NCBI RefSeq assembly: GCF_900114915.1
Contig: NZ_FOUS01000014.1
Location: 62,001 to 126,000 of the forward strand
From: Bradyrhizobium sp. Rc3b
GTDB lineage: Bacteria; Pseudomonadota; Alphaproteobacteria; Rhizobiales; Xanthobacteraceae
Direction of reading: 5' to 3'
DNA: 64,000 nucleotides
The position numbers and the translations under genes were made by a program. Position 1 is the stretch's first letter. Each line of letters starts with the position of its first letter. A model generated the notes under the pieces. It was given only the letters and a program-made list of their open reading frames with translations. It was not told the DNA's origin and ran no database searches. Positions 1 through 8,414 of this stretch are shown here, one piece after another.

Positions 1-428
1 GTCTCGCAAGCCGACAGCCCTTCGCGGTTGACCCAGGCGGCCCAGTCCTGGACCTTTTCTTCGGGCAAGCCAAGCTCGCGCAACCGCCCCAGCACTTTCA
101 GGTTCTGCACCGGATGGGTGTCGCAGGCGATCGCCAGCGCGAACGCCCTCACCTTGGCACGCCGCAGCGGATCCTTCGGCAGCAGCGGCGGATTGGGATG
201 GGTCTCGTCGAGCCATTCGATGATGGCGACCGATTGCGTCAGCACCGCGCCGCCGTCGTTCTCCAGCGCCGGCACGAGACCTTGCGGATTGATGGCGAGA
301 TAAGCGGGCGCGCATTGCTCGCCCTTGCGCAAATGATGCGGCAGATGCTCGGCTCCAAGGCCCTTGAGGTTCAGCGCGATCCGCACCCGATAGGCAGCGC
401 TGGAGCGGAAATAGCCGTGCAGCTTCAT
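1..428 (-). CDS. Maleylpyruvate/maleylacetoacetate isomerase (zeta-class GST), 3' end cut off
   Basis: Partial gene: the N-terminal 142 codons are present and the 3' end lies beyond base 1. Reading leftward from the ATG at 428, the protein begins MKLHGYFRSSAAYRVRIAL and contains NPQGLVPALE and QSVAIIEWLDE, the glutathione-binding thioredoxin-fold pattern of zeta-class glutathione transferases. Enzymes of this class isomerise maleylpyruvate or maleylacetoacetate using glutathione. A GGAGGG-like ribosome site (complement of ccctcc) lies just upstream. It is divergent from gentisate dioxygenase, whose product is maleylpyruvate, so I infer the maleylpyruvate isomerase role (NagL-type) rather than the tyrosine-pathway role. 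Forward-strand open frames here are shadows. Confidence 0.85.
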   Translation of the reverse strand, partial: MKLHGYFRSSAAYRVRIALNLKGLGAEHLPHHLRKGEQCAPAYLAINPQGLVPALENDGGAVLTQSVAIIEWLDETHPNPPLLPKDPLRRAKVRAFALAIACDTHPVQNLKVLGRLRELGLPEEKVQDWAAWVNREGLSACE

Positions 429-472
429 CGGAACCCTCCCGTTTTCTCGTTGCTTGTACGTCGTTCGTCACG

Positions 473-500
473 TTGACGCTAGCCAGATTGGCAGTATACT
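473..500 (+). promoter_or_regulatory. Sigma70-like promoter of gentisate dioxygenase
   Basis: A -35 TTGACG at 473-478 and a -10 TATACT at 495-500 are separated by 16 bases. Transcription would begin near 507, leaving a leader of about 23 bases before the ATG at 530. The -10 lies inside the palindrome at 488-505. Confidence 0.65.
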
Positions 501-505
501 GTCAA
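488..505. promoter_or_regulatory. Palindromic operator between the gentisate genes
   Basis: TTGGCAGTATACTGTCAA is an inverted repeat with one mismatched pair, centred on GTATAC. It covers the -10 box of the gentisate dioxygenase promoter. The geometry fits repression. The GTATAC core resembles operators of FadR-subfamily GntR repressors, which is an inference; no regulator gene is visible in this part of the window. Confidence 0.6.
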
Positions 506-529
506 TTTAGAAACGAACAGGAGGCGCGC

Positions 530-1570
530 ATGGAAGCCGTGACCAAGACGCCGGAACGCGAGGCGTTCTACAAGAAGATCGACGGCGAGAATCTCACCGC
601 GCTGTGGACGGTGATGAGCGATCTGATCACACCGGAGCCGAAAAGCGCCTGCCGGCCGCACCTCTGGAAGTTCGACGTCATCCGCGACTACATGACGGAG
701 GCCGGCAAGCTGATCACCGCCAAGGAAGCCGAGCGGCGCGTGCTGGTGCTGGAGAATCCCGGCCTGCGCGGCCAGTCCAAGATCACGACCTCGCTCTATG
801 CAGGCGTGCAGATGGTGGTGCCTGGCGACGTCGCGCCGGCGCACCGGCATAGCCAGTCGGCGCTGCGCTTCGTGCTCGAAGGCAAGGGTGCGCATACCGC
901 GGTTGACGGCGAGCGCACCGCGATGGAGCCCGGCGACTTCATCATCACGCCGTCGATGACCTGGCACGACCATTCCAACGAGACCGATCAGCCGATGTTC
1001 TGGCTGGATGGCCTCGACATTCCGCTGGTGCAGTTCTTCGACTGCTCCTTTGCCGAAGGCTCCAAGGAAGACCAGCAGAAGATTACGAGACCGGCCGGCG
1101 ACAGCTTTGCCCGCTATGGCCACAACCTGCTGCCGGTCGACGTGAAGCGGAGCTCGAAGACCTCGCCGATCTTCAGCTATCCCTACGCCTACACCCGCGA
1201 GGCGCTGGAGAAAGCCAGGACGAGCCAGGAGTGGGACGCATGTCACGGGCTGAAGCTGAAATTCAGCAACCCCGAGACCGGCGATTTCGCCATGCCGACC
1301 ATCGGCACCTTCATCCAGCTGCTGCCCAAAGGTTTTAATACCGCGCGCTATCGTGCGACCGATGCCACCGTGTTCTGTCCGATCGAAGGCCGTGGCCGCA
1401 GCCGCATCGGCGATGCTGTGTTCGAATGGGGCCCGCGCGATCTGTTCGTGGTGCCGAGCTGGCAATGGGTCACGCACGAAGCGGATGAGGATGCCGTGCT
1501 GTTCAGCTTCTCGGATCGTCCGGTGCAGCAGAAGCTGGATTTGTTCCGCGAAGATCGCGGGAACGCGTGA
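530..1570 (+). CDS. Gentisate 1,2-dioxygenase
   Basis: A 346-residue double-cupin protein. It opens the aromatic ring of gentisate with O2 and Fe(II) to give maleylpyruvate. The first cupin carries HRHSQSALRF (ligands near His105 and His107) and the later TWHDHSN (His146), the usual iron-binding pattern. I chose the ATG at 530 because AGGAGG sits six bases upstream and because the in-frame TTG at 473 would put the start in the -35 box. The divergent neighbour is the isomerase for its product, so the pair forms the lower gentisate pathway; the fumarylpyruvate hydrolase is not in the window. A long reverse open frame at 479-1633 is antisense shadow. Confidence 0.92.
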   Translation: MEAVTKTPEREAFYKKIDGENLTALWTVMSDLITPEPKSACRPHLWKFDVIRDYMTEAGKLITAKEAERRVLVLENPGLRGQSKITTSLYAGVQMVVPGDVAPAHRHSQSALRFVLEGKGAHTAVDGERTAMEPGDFIITPSMTWHDHSNETDQPMFWLDGLDIPLVQFFDCSFAEGSKEDQQKITRPAGDSFARYGHNLLPVDVKRSSKTSPIFSYPYAYTREALEKARTSQEWDACHGLKLKFSNPETGDFAMPTIGTFIQLLPKGFNTARYRATDATVFCPIEGRGRSRIGDAVFEWGPRDLFVVPSWQWVTHEADEDAVLFSFSDRPVQQKLDLFREDRGNA

Positions 1571-1584
1571 CGGCAGGCCGGTCT

Positions 1585-1670
1585 CGTAGGGGGGGCAAAG
1601 GCGCACTTGCGCCGTGCCCACGCGCCTTATCAAGAGATCGTGGGCACGCTTACGCTTTGCCCACCCTACG
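1585..1670. repeat. Paired palindromic repeat, family A (GTAGGGTGGGCA type)
   Basis: CGTAGG...GGGCAAAGGCG...GTGCCCACG on the left is mirrored by CGTGGGCACGCTTACG...TTTGCCCACCCTACG on the right. Further copies lie at 21612-21716, 33951-34043 and 36419-36512. It sits between convergent genes and could act as a transcript end structure, but no T-run follows. Confidence 0.8.
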
Positions 1671-1686
1671 GGTGCCGTGAATGTGG

Positions 1687-2508
1687 CTACCGCCAGTGCA
1701 ACAGCCTAAGCTCCAGCCAGCCGATCACCTTCCCGACCGCCAGCCCGAACACCGACAAAATCACCACGCCCGCGAGCAGCTGATCTGTCTGCATCAGATT
1801 GCCGGCCTGGAGCACGAAGGCGCCGATGCCGTATTGGGCGCCGATCATCTCGGCGCTGACGACGAGGAGAAGCGCGACGGAGGCGGTGATGCGGAAGCCG
1901 GCGAGGATCGCGGGCAGCGCCCCCGGCCAGACCACCTTGCGCACGATGGTGGCGAAGGGAACGTTGAAACTCTGCGCCATGCGGATGAGGTTGCGCGGCA
2001 CCGCATCGACGCCGCTATAGACCGAGATCGCGGTCGAGAAGAACACGCCGAGCGCGATCGTCGCGATCTTCGGCTCTTCGCCGATGCCGAGCCACAGGAT
2101 CAACAGCGGCAGCAGCGCGATCTTCGGGATCGGGAACAGCGCCGAGATGAAGGTGATGCCGACGCCGCGCGCCAGCCGCGACAGGCCGATGGCAAAGCCG
2201 ACGGCGACGCCGGCCGCCGTCCCCAACAGCCAGCCGACGCCGATGCGCAGCAGCGAGGCCGACAGATGCTGCCAGAGCGCGCCTGAGATCGCGAGCTGAT
2301 AGATCGCCCGTGCGATCGCCGACGGCGCAGGCAGAAACAGGGGATTGACGAGGCCGGTGCTGCCCGCCGCCTGCCAGATCGCGATGACGAAAGCGAGCGC
2401 GATCCAGCCGCCGAAACGGCTCGACGCGGGCACGAAGCCTGCGCCACGAAAGCGAACGCGCCGCGTCGCGCTATCCTTCGCAGTGTCAGCCGCCGCGCGA
2501 TCAAGCAT
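1687..2508 (-). CDS. ABC transporter permease (SsuC/TauC-like)
   Basis: About 273 residues with several hydrophobic spans and the binding-protein-dependent permease loop in the C-terminal half (SFNVPFATIVRKVVWPGALPAILAGF, seen around the EAA region). It would form the membrane channel of an importer of the nitrate/sulfonate/taurine class. The ATG at 2508 overlaps the last codons of the upstream ATPase gene by eight bases; an in-frame ATG at 2529 is an alternative start. It is the last gene of the operon FAD oxidoreductase, binding protein, ATPase, permease. The transported compound cannot be named from sequence. Confidence 0.87.
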   Translation of the reverse strand: MLDRAAADTAKDSATRRVRFRGAGFVPASSRFGGWIALAFVIAIWQAAGSTGLVNPLFLPAPSAIARAIYQLAISGALWQHLSASLLRIGVGWLLGTAAGVAVGFAIGLSRLARGVGITFISALFPIPKIALLPLLILWLGIGEEPKIATIALGVFFSTAISVYSGVDAVPRNLIRMAQSFNVPFATIVRKVVWPGALPAILAGFRITASVALLLVVSAEMIGAQYGIGAFVLQAGNLMQTDQLLAGVVILSVFGLAVGKVIGWLELRLLHWR

Positions 2509-3274
2509 GCTGGACCTCGCGCTCGGCATCGATGGCTTCGTTGCGGATCAGCGACCAGATCTGGTTCTGCAGCGCCAGCAGTTTTTCGCGCGCCGCAGCT
2601 TCGCCGCGCTCGCCGCGCGTCATCGGCACCGTCACGACCTCGCGGATGCGCCCCGGTCGTCGCGACAGCACCACGATGCGATCGGCCAGCCGCGCGGCCT
2701 CTTCGAGATTATGGGTGACATAGACCGCGCCCATGCCGCCATCGGCGAGCAGGCGGACGAAATCCTCCATCAGGAGTTCGCGGGTCTGCGAATCCAGCGC
2801 GGAGAGCGGCTCGTCCATCAGCAGAATGGCGGGCTTCACCGCCAGCGCACGCGAGATGCCGACGCGCTGGCGCATGCCGCCGGAGAGCTGCTTTGGATAG
2901 GTTTTGCGGAAATCGGTCAGGCCGGTGCGGCGCAAGGCATCGTCGACCAGCGCGCGGCGCTGCGTGGCCGAGAGCTGGGTGTGCAGCAAAGGGAATTCAA
3001 CGTTCTCCTCCACGCTCGCCCAGGGCAGCAGCGCAAAATCCTGGAACACGAAGGTGAGCGGATTGAGACTGTCCGCCGGCGGCGCGCCGCGGAGCTCGGG
3101 CGCGCCTGAGGTCGGCTGCAGCAGGCCACCTAGTATGGACAGCAGCGTGCTCTTGCCGCAACCGGAGGGCCCGACGATCGCCACCACCTCGCCGGCGCTC
3201 ACCGTGAAGGAGACGTCGTCGAGCACGGCGAGGTCGCCGAAGCGGTGGGAGATGTGGTTGGCGATCAGGTCCAT
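2501..3274 (-). CDS. ABC transporter ATP-binding protein (SsuB/TauB-like)
   Basis: A 257-residue ABC ATPase beginning MDLIANHISHRFGDLAVLDD. The Walker A motif GPSGCGKS, the signature LSGGMRQR and the Walker B segment ILLMDEPLSALD are all intact, followed by the switch histidine in YVTHNLEEA. It energises the permease encoded next to it. The start ATG at 3274 follows about 185 bases after the binding-protein gene, and that gap is occupied by a family B palindrome, which may tune relative expression within the operon. Confidence 0.92.
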   Translation of the reverse strand: MDLIANHISHRFGDLAVLDDVSFTVSAGEVVAIVGPSGCGKSTLLSILGGLLQPTSGAPELRGAPPADSLNPLTFVFQDFALLPWASVEENVEFPLLHTQLSATQRRALVDDALRRTGLTDFRKTYPKQLSGGMRQRVGISRALAVKPAILLMDEPLSALDSQTRELLMEDFVRLLADGGMGAVYVTHNLEEAARLADRIVVLSRRPGRIREVVTVPMTRGERGEAAAREKLLALQNQIWSLIRNEAIDAEREVQHA

Positions 3275-3296
3275 GGGGAACCTTCAACTCTCAACC

Positions 3297-3439
3297 CGTC
3301 ATCCTGAGGTGCGAGCATTGCGATGCGTATGCATCGCGATGAGAGCCTCGAAGGATGAACGGCCGAGGCGCATTCGGGCCGTACGCCCTTCGAGGCCCAC
3401 CTTGCGGCACGCCGCAAGGTGGGCACGTCAGGGTGACGG
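3297..3439. repeat. Paired palindromic repeat, family B (CGTCATCCTGAGG type)
   Basis: Left arm CGTCATCCTGAGGTGCGAGC with internal GCCTCGAAGGATGAACGG; right arm CCCTTCGAGGC...GTCAGGGTGACGG. Other copies at 30708-30816, 50677-50831 and 51207-51365. This copy lies inside an operon, between binding-protein and ATPase genes. Confidence 0.8.
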
Positions 3440-3461
3440 GGATAGTTGGGAGTACGGGGCA

Positions 3462-4466
3462 TCAATCCGCCTTCACATAGTCCTTCGCGATGATCGCATT
3501 CGCGTCAAAACCCTTGTCGGCAAAGCCCTGCTCCTGCAGCCATTTGATCTGGTTGTCGACGTTCTTCACGTCGAGCTTGCCGTCGGGATCGATATAGGCG
3601 CAATTGCCGACCACCTGCTCGACCGGCAGATTGGTGTACTTCGCGATGATCTCCAGCAGCGGCTTGGTCTTGTCGTTGATCGGGGCGACGCCGTCCTTCA
3701 TCGCGGCGAGGATGACGTCGTGATATTCGCGGTCGGCCTTGGCGAGTGCGCCGAGCAGCTTTGTCACCAGCGCCTTGTTGGTCAGCGTCTTCGGCGAGGC
3801 GAACACCGCACCCAGCTGCCAGGGCGTCTCGTCGCCGACCCACCCTAAGAATTTCGCGCCGCCTTCGTCCGTGAGCTTTCGCGCGGTCGAGATCGGCAGC
3901 AGCGCCGCATCGACGGTCTCGCCTTTCAGCGCGGCCGCCGCATTCGACAGCGATTGCAGCGGCACGATCTTCACGTCCGCAAGTTTGAAACCGTATTTGT
4001 CGGCGAGCAGGCCGAGCGAATAGTGGAAGGAGGAGCCGACCTGCGTCATCGCCACGCGTTTACCCGCGAGGTCCTTCGGCGTCTTCAATCCGGCCGCGTA
4101 AGCGTTGTTGCTGGCGAAATAGCCGATCAGGGGATAGCCGGCTTTCTCGCGGCTCATGCCGCCGATGACCTTCAGCACGCCCTTGCCGGCGAGATTGTAG
4201 AGACCGGCGGTGAAGGCGGTGATGCCGAAATCGACGTCGCCCGAGGTCGTCGCGACCGCGATCGGCTGCGCCGCGTCGAAGAATTTCAGCTCCACCTCGA
4301 GGCCGGCCTCGCGGAAATAGCCCTTGTCCTGCGCGATGAAGACAGGCGCGGAGGACGACAGACGGAGCACGCCGATCCTGGCCTTCAGCGCATCCTCGGC
4401 ATGGGCTGCGCCCATTGCCATGATCGCCAAAAGACTGGCTGCCGCGAGCCGCGCAATTCCGATCAT
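3462..4466 (-). CDS. ABC transporter substrate-binding protein (SsuA/NMT1-like)
   Basis: A 334-residue periplasmic protein with a clear signal peptide, MIGIARLAAASLLAIMAMGA ending AHA before EDALKARIGVL. The body has the NMT1/SsuA pattern: KGYFREAGLEVELKFFD, SGDVDFGITAFTAG, and KTPKDLAGKRVAMTQVGSS. It delivers the substrate to the importer encoded downstream. GGAGGAAA precedes the ATG by about eight bases. It follows an FAD oxidoreductase gene at a distance of 35 bases, so the enzyme probably acts on the imported compound; the identity of that compound is unknown. Confidence 0.88.
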   Translation of the reverse strand: MIGIARLAAASLLAIMAMGAAHAEDALKARIGVLRLSSSAPVFIAQDKGYFREAGLEVELKFFDAAQPIAVATTSGDVDFGITAFTAGLYNLAGKGVLKVIGGMSREKAGYPLIGYFASNNAYAAGLKTPKDLAGKRVAMTQVGSSFHYSLGLLADKYGFKLADVKIVPLQSLSNAAAALKGETVDAALLPISTARKLTDEGGAKFLGWVGDETPWQLGAVFASPKTLTNKALVTKLLGALAKADREYHDVILAAMKDGVAPINDKTKPLLEIIAKYTNLPVEQVVGNCAYIDPDGKLDVKNVDNQIKWLQEQGFADKGFDANAIIAKDYVKAD

Positions 4467-4501
4467 CCCGTTTCCTCCGCCGTCGTTTATCTTGCAGTCC
4501 G

Positions 4502-5866
4502 TTACAGGCCCTCGGGCACAGGCTGGTCCCGTCCGATGAAGGCGCCCTGTTGTTTCAACGTTTCCTGCAACTTTTCAATGGGGATTTCGCGCGGGATCCG
4601 GTTTCCGGAGAGCGCCAGCGCGGCGGCGGAACCGGCCGCCTCGCCCATCACGAAACAGGCACCGGAGACCCGCGCCGCGGACTGGCCCTCATGGGTCATG
4701 GAGGCGCAGCGGCCGGCGACCAGGAGGTTGTCGACGCCTTCAGGCACCAGCATGCGGTAGGGCAGCTCGTTGTAGCCGCGCGATTCCGGGATCGGCGGGA
4801 AGGTGAAGACGACATCGCCGGGCACGTGAGCCTCGATCGGCCAGCCATTGACGCCGATGGAATCCTCGAAGGAGGCGCAGCCGAGCACGTCCTCGCCGCT
4901 GAGCTGGTAGCCGCCCTTGATGCGACGGGTCTCGCGGATGCCGAGCTGCGGCGGCAAATCGACGATGTAGGATTTTTCAAAGCCCGGCACGGTGCGCAGG
5001 AACTCGTACGCGGCGAGCGCCTGCTTGCGGCCCTCGATCTCGCCGCGGGTGAGATCGTCAGGCTCGACGCCGTTGATGGCATGGCCATCCTCGCGCGCCA
5101 CCTGCGTGAAGTTCACCCGCCATTCGATGCCGGATTTCTGCGGCCGCACGATCGCGCTTTTCCGCGGGAATGTGTGCGTGCCGGCCGCGAGCGCCTTCTC
5201 CATCAATTGCGGGATGGTGCGCCAGGCATCGCCGGCCTTGTCGGGGTCGATGCCGTTGAGACGGAGCATCATCGAGGGGTACATGGGATGGCCGTGCGCG
5301 TCGCCGATCTCGAACGGTGCGCCGGCCCAGACCGCGAGGTCACCGTCGCCGGAGCAGTCGATGAAAATCTCCGATCGCACCGCCTGCCGGCCGGCCTTGG
5401 TCTCGACCATCAGCGCGTCGATGCGGCTGTTGTCGCCCATCACGACGCCGGCGCCGAGCGCGTGGAAGAGGATGTGCACCCTGTGGCTTGCGAGAAGTTG
5501 ATCGGCCGCGATCTTGTAGGCCGCGGTGTCATAGGCCTGCGCAAAAACCTTGCCGAGAATCAGATGCGGGGTGTTGAGGCCGTTCAGCCGATTGATCCGC
5601 GCCAGCAGCTCGGACGCCATGCCCTGCACGAGGCGATGGGCCTGGCCGTAGACATTGCCATGCAGACCGCAAAAATTTGTGACACCGGCCGCAGTGCCCA
5701 TGCCGCCGAGAAAGCCGTAGCGCTCGATCAGAAGCGTCTTTCGCCCGGCGCGCGCGGCTGAGGCCGCGGCGACGATGCCGGCGGGGCCGCCGCCGAGCAC
5801 GACGACTTCATATTCGCCATAGAGCGGCACCTGGCGTGCCGGTTCTTCGATCATTGTGGCCCGCAT
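4502..5866 (-). CDS. FAD-dependent oxidoreductase
   Basis: About 454 residues. The N-terminus YEVVVLGGGPAGIVAAASAA is a dinucleotide-binding GxGxxG fold followed by the ribose-binding acidic residue in LLIERYGFLGGMGTA. FIDCSGDGDLAVWAGAPFEIG and a C-terminal GRCASMTHEGQSAARVSGAC complete the FAD_oxidored family layout. I chose the ATG at 5866, preceded by AAGGGA, over longer in-frame extensions that run through the promoter of the divergent lysR gene. It leads the ABC importer operon. The substrate is not deducible; a carboxylate or sulfonate catabolic role is an inference from the transporter type. Confidence 0.85.
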   Translation of the reverse strand: MRATMIEEPARQVPLYGEYEVVVLGGGPAGIVAAASAARAGRKTLLIERYGFLGGMGTAAGVTNFCGLHGNVYGQAHRLVQGMASELLARINRLNGLNTPHLILGKVFAQAYDTAAYKIAADQLLASHRVHILFHALGAGVVMGDNSRIDALMVETKAGRQAVRSEIFIDCSGDGDLAVWAGAPFEIGDAHGHPMYPSMMLRLNGIDPDKAGDAWRTIPQLMEKALAAGTHTFPRKSAIVRPQKSGIEWRVNFTQVAREDGHAINGVEPDDLTRGEIEGRKQALAAYEFLRTVPGFEKSYIVDLPPQLGIRETRRIKGGYQLSGEDVLGCASFEDSIGVNGWPIEAHVPGDVVFTFPPIPESRGYNELPYRMLVPEGVDNLLVAGRCASMTHEGQSAARVSGACFVMGEAAGSAAALALSGNRIPREIPIEKLQETLKQQGAFIGRDQPVPEGL

Positions 5867-5977
5867 GGCGCGTCCCTTCCCAAATTCCTTTGCTTGGGAG
5901 CGACTATGAATTAGCTCGCACCGAGGTACAATCCACCAAAATACGCGATCAGCTTTTGCAAATCGAGAAAGGTCGAC
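5867..5977. promoter_or_regulatory. Divergent promoter region, FAD oxidoreductase operon and lysR
   Basis: A 111-base AT-richer spacer between divergent genes. LysR proteins normally control a divergent neighbour from such a spacer. I see no unambiguous T-N11-A palindrome, so no exact operator is claimed. Confidence 0.5.
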
Positions 5978-6862
5978 ATGGACATCCTCGTGAACCTGCA
6001 AGCCTTTCTCGCCACCGCGGATGCCGCCGGCTTCTCGGCCGCAGCACGCAAACTCAATGTCTCGACCTCGGTGGTGGCAAAACGCGTCACGCAGCTCGAG
6101 GCGCGGATCGGCACGGCACTGTTTCACCGCTCGACCCGGCAGTTGCGACTGACCGAGGCCGGACAGCGCTATGTGCATCGCGCACGCGGCGTGGTGACCG
6201 ATGCGACCGACCTGCTCTCACGCATGGGCGAGAAGGGTCACGATCTCGTCGATCACCTGCGCATCAAGGCACCCACCTCGCTGACCGTCGTCCGGCTCGC
6301 CGACGCCTTCAGCGCGTTCCAGACCCAGAACCCGAAGCTGAAGCTCGATATCGTGCTGATCGATCGCCCGGTCGATCCCGTCACCGAAGGCTTCGACATC
6401 GCCATCGGCGCCTTCCCGCATTCGTTCGGCGGCGTCGTCGACGAGCCGCTCTGCGCGCTGAAGCGGCTGCTCTGCGCATCGCCCGCTTATTTGAAAAAGC
6501 ACGGCACGCCAAAGCATCCGCGCGATCTCGTCGAGCATCGCTGCCTCAGCTTTCTGCCGACCGGCCCGGAATGGATCTTCGACGGACCGCGCGGCCGCAT
6601 CAGCATCCAGGTCAGTCCGCTGCTCTCCTCCAACGAGGGACACGTGCTGGCGCGCAGCGCGATCGCCGGCAACGGCATCGCGCTGCTCTCGCATTATCTC
6701 GTGGCCGATGCCTTGCGCGACGGCACGCTGAAGCCGGTGCTGCGCGACTTTCCGATTCCGGAATTGTGGGTGAAGGCCGCAATTCCGGAACGGCGACGCA
6801 ACGCCGCTGCGGTGCAGGCATTGCTGACGCTGCTGAAAACGTCACTGGCGCCGTCGCTGTGA
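5978..6862 (+). CDS. LysR-family transcriptional regulator
   Basis: A 294-residue LysR protein. The N-terminal winged helix is typical: LQAFLATADAAGFSAAARKL followed by VVAKRVTQLEARIGTALFHR and STRQLRLTEAG. The rest is a periplasmic-binding-like effector domain with the HRCLSFLPTGP and GNGIALLSHYLVAD segments. GAGAAAGG lies ahead of the ATG. Its position, divergent from the FAD oxidoreductase/ABC operon, suggests it controls that operon in response to the imported substrate or a metabolite; this is inference. Confidence 0.92.
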   Translation: MDILVNLQAFLATADAAGFSAAARKLNVSTSVVAKRVTQLEARIGTALFHRSTRQLRLTEAGQRYVHRARGVVTDATDLLSRMGEKGHDLVDHLRIKAPTSLTVVRLADAFSAFQTQNPKLKLDIVLIDRPVDPVTEGFDIAIGAFPHSFGGVVDEPLCALKRLLCASPAYLKKHGTPKHPRDLVEHRCLSFLPTGPEWIFDGPRGRISIQVSPLLSSNEGHVLARSAIAGNGIALLSHYLVADALRDGTLKPVLRDFPIPELWVKAAIPERRRNAAAVQALLTLLKTSLAPSL

Positions 6863-6885
6863 GCCTGGTTGCGCACTCGGTGCGC

Positions 6886-6958
6886 CGTAGCCCGCATGGA
6901 GCGCAGCGGAATGCGGGGACACCGGCCCCGGATTACGCTTCGCTTCATCCGGGCTACA
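6886..6958. repeat. Palindromic repeat (CGTAGCCCGCATGGAGCG type)
   Basis: CGTAGCCCGCATGGAGCGCA on the left is answered by CGCTTCATCCGGGCTACACG on the right, giving an imperfect hairpin. Single copy in this window. Confidence 0.7.
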
Positions 6959-7011
6959 CGCCCGCCAAAAGACGGTTGCCCGGGAATGACGGACCTGACA
7001 GAAGTGCCCGC

Positions 7012-7284
7012 ATGGATTCGCTACTCTTGAAATTCGCCTTGCCCGCCCTGACCGCTCTCGCGATCTCAACCACCGCTGCCTCGGCCCTGGAGCAGAACTG
7101 CCGCTTCATCCAGGCCAAGGCCGATCGCGAGGCCTGCTACAAGCGGCAGGAGGACGAACTCGCCGCAAAGCGCAAGCCCGTTGCGCCTGCCAATGACGGC
7201 CAGACACTCGAAACGCTGCGCCAGATGCGGCAGGACGAGGACGCCGTCTATCGCAGCATCAACAACATCTGCCGCGGCTGCTGA
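7012..7284 (+). CDS. Small secreted hypothetical protein
   Basis: A 90-residue protein beginning MDSLLLKFALPALTALAIST and a probable cleavage after ASA, so it is likely exported. The mature part is charged with four cysteines (QNCRFIQ, REACYKR and a C-terminal CRGC), suggesting disulfides. An open frame continues upstream to 5836 but only as a shadow of lysR, so I place the start at the ATG at 7012. I do not recognise a family and see no obvious operon partner; the next gene starts 44 bases later. Confidence 0.65.
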   Translation: MDSLLLKFALPALTALAISTTAASALEQNCRFIQAKADREACYKRQEDELAAKRKPVAPANDGQTLETLRQMRQDEDAVYRSINNICRGC

Positions 7285-7328
7285 GCGGACCGCATTTCCT
7301 TCATATTGGCGATTGCTGAGACCGCAAA

Positions 7329-7586
7329 ATGAAGCTGGTGAAGGTGTTGGACGCGATAGAGACCGTCTCTCCCTCTACGGGGAAACCGCAGCAACGGCGT
7401 ATCGCAATACTACAGCGCGACGATGGGCATTTCACCTTCGCTGAAGAATACTCGTATAGATCGGAACATGAAGATGAAGTCATTGCCGAAGGTTGGCAAC
7501 AGCTTCCTCCCGAGGGTATCTTTGAGAGTGCAGAGGTAGCAGAGGTCGAAGGTCGGTCCGCGCTCCTCGATAGACATAAGCGATAG
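7329..7586 (+). CDS. Hypothetical protein, 85 residues
   Basis: MKLVKVLDAIETVSPSTGKP opens a soluble, acidic protein with no signal peptide or membrane span. I do not recognise the family. Its base composition is less GC-rich than its neighbours and only a weak ribosome site is visible, but the frame has biased codons and no competing longer gene on the other strand. It is followed by the convergent crotonase gene 27 bases later. Confidence 0.55.
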   Translation: MKLVKVLDAIETVSPSTGKPQQRRIAILQRDDGHFTFAEEYSYRSEHEDEVIAEGWQQLPPEGIFESAEVAEVEGRSALLDRHKR

Positions 7587-7613
7587 TCAAGGAAGGCCGG
7601 AGGCCTGCAGGCT

Positions 7614-8414
7614 TCATGAGCCGCCGCCCCAATTCCCCGCCCGCTTCTCCGCGAACGACGCCAGCCCTTCCGCAGCTTCTGCGCTCTGGCGCTTGAGCGA
7701 ATGCAGCTGCACGAGCCGCGTATACGCCGCATTGTCCACCGCCATGCCGCCGAACGAGCTTTCCAGCGCAAGCTTCTTGGTCTCGGCCATCGCCTCCGGT
7801 CCGTTGGCGAGCAACTGCTCGACGACCTTCGCGCCTGCGGCTTCGAGATCGGCGAGCGGCACCACCTCGTGGACGAGGCCGATGCGGCGGGCGTCCTCAG
7901 CGCCGAAACGCTCGCCGGTCAGCGCGTAACGCCGCACTTGCCGGACGCCGATGGCGTCGCAAAGCTGCGGGATGATGATCGCGGCGGTCAGGCCCCAGCG
8001 CACCTCGGTGATCGAGAACAGGGCGTTGTCCGCCGCGATTACGACGTCGCAGGCCGCGATAACGCCGGTGCCGCCGCCGAAGCAGCCGCCTTGCACCAAG
8101 GCGACCGTCGGGATCGGCAGCGTGTTCAGCCGCTGCACGGCTTCGAAGGTCGCGCGCGAGGCCGCCTCGTTCGCCTCTGCCGATTGCGGCCGCACGCCGT
8201 TGATCCATTTCAGGTCGGCGCCGGCCTGGAAATGCTTGCCGTTGCCCCTGAGCACGACGACGCGAAGATTCGGCTTTTTGCCGAGATCGTCCATCGCCGC
8301 GAGCACGCCCGCGATCAACGCGCCGTCATAGGCGTTGTTGACCTCCGGCCGGTTCAACGTGACGGTCGCAACCCCACGCTCATCGAGGGTCCACAGCACG
8401 GGGCTGGCAGTCAT
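7614..8414 (-). CDS. Enoyl-CoA hydratase/isomerase (crotonase family)
   Basis: About 266 residues. The crotonase fold is clear: LNRPEVNNAYDGALIAGV, the oxyanion-hole segment HFQAGADLKWI, and GGCFGGGTGVIAACDVVIA with ALTGERFGAEDARRIGLV toward the C-terminus. Such enzymes hydrate or isomerise enoyl-CoA thioesters. GGAGGATC lies ahead of the ATG at 8414; upstream in-frame starts up to 8606 run into the divergent gene. The sequence resembles the methylglutaconyl-CoA hydratase branch, but without a carboxylase nearby I do not assign a substrate. Confidence 0.88.
   Translation of the reverse strand: MTASPVLWTLDERGVATVTLNRPEVNNAYDGALIAGVLAAMDDLGKKPNLRVVVLRGNGKHFQAGADLKWINGVRPQSAEANEAASRATFEAVQRLNTLPIPTVALVQGGCFGGGTGVIAACDVVIAADNALFSITEVRWGLTAAIIIPQLCDAIGVRQVRRYALTGERFGAEDARRIGLVHEVVPLADLEAAGAKVVEQLLANGPEAMAETKKLALESSFGGMAVDNAAYTRLVQLHSLKRQSAEAAEGLASFAEKRAGNWGGGS

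Noticed and set aside
479..1633. A 384-codon reverse open frame across gentisate dioxygenase
   Set aside because: Antisense to a well-recognised enzyme; no ribosome site and an Arg/His/Leu-biased shadow composition.
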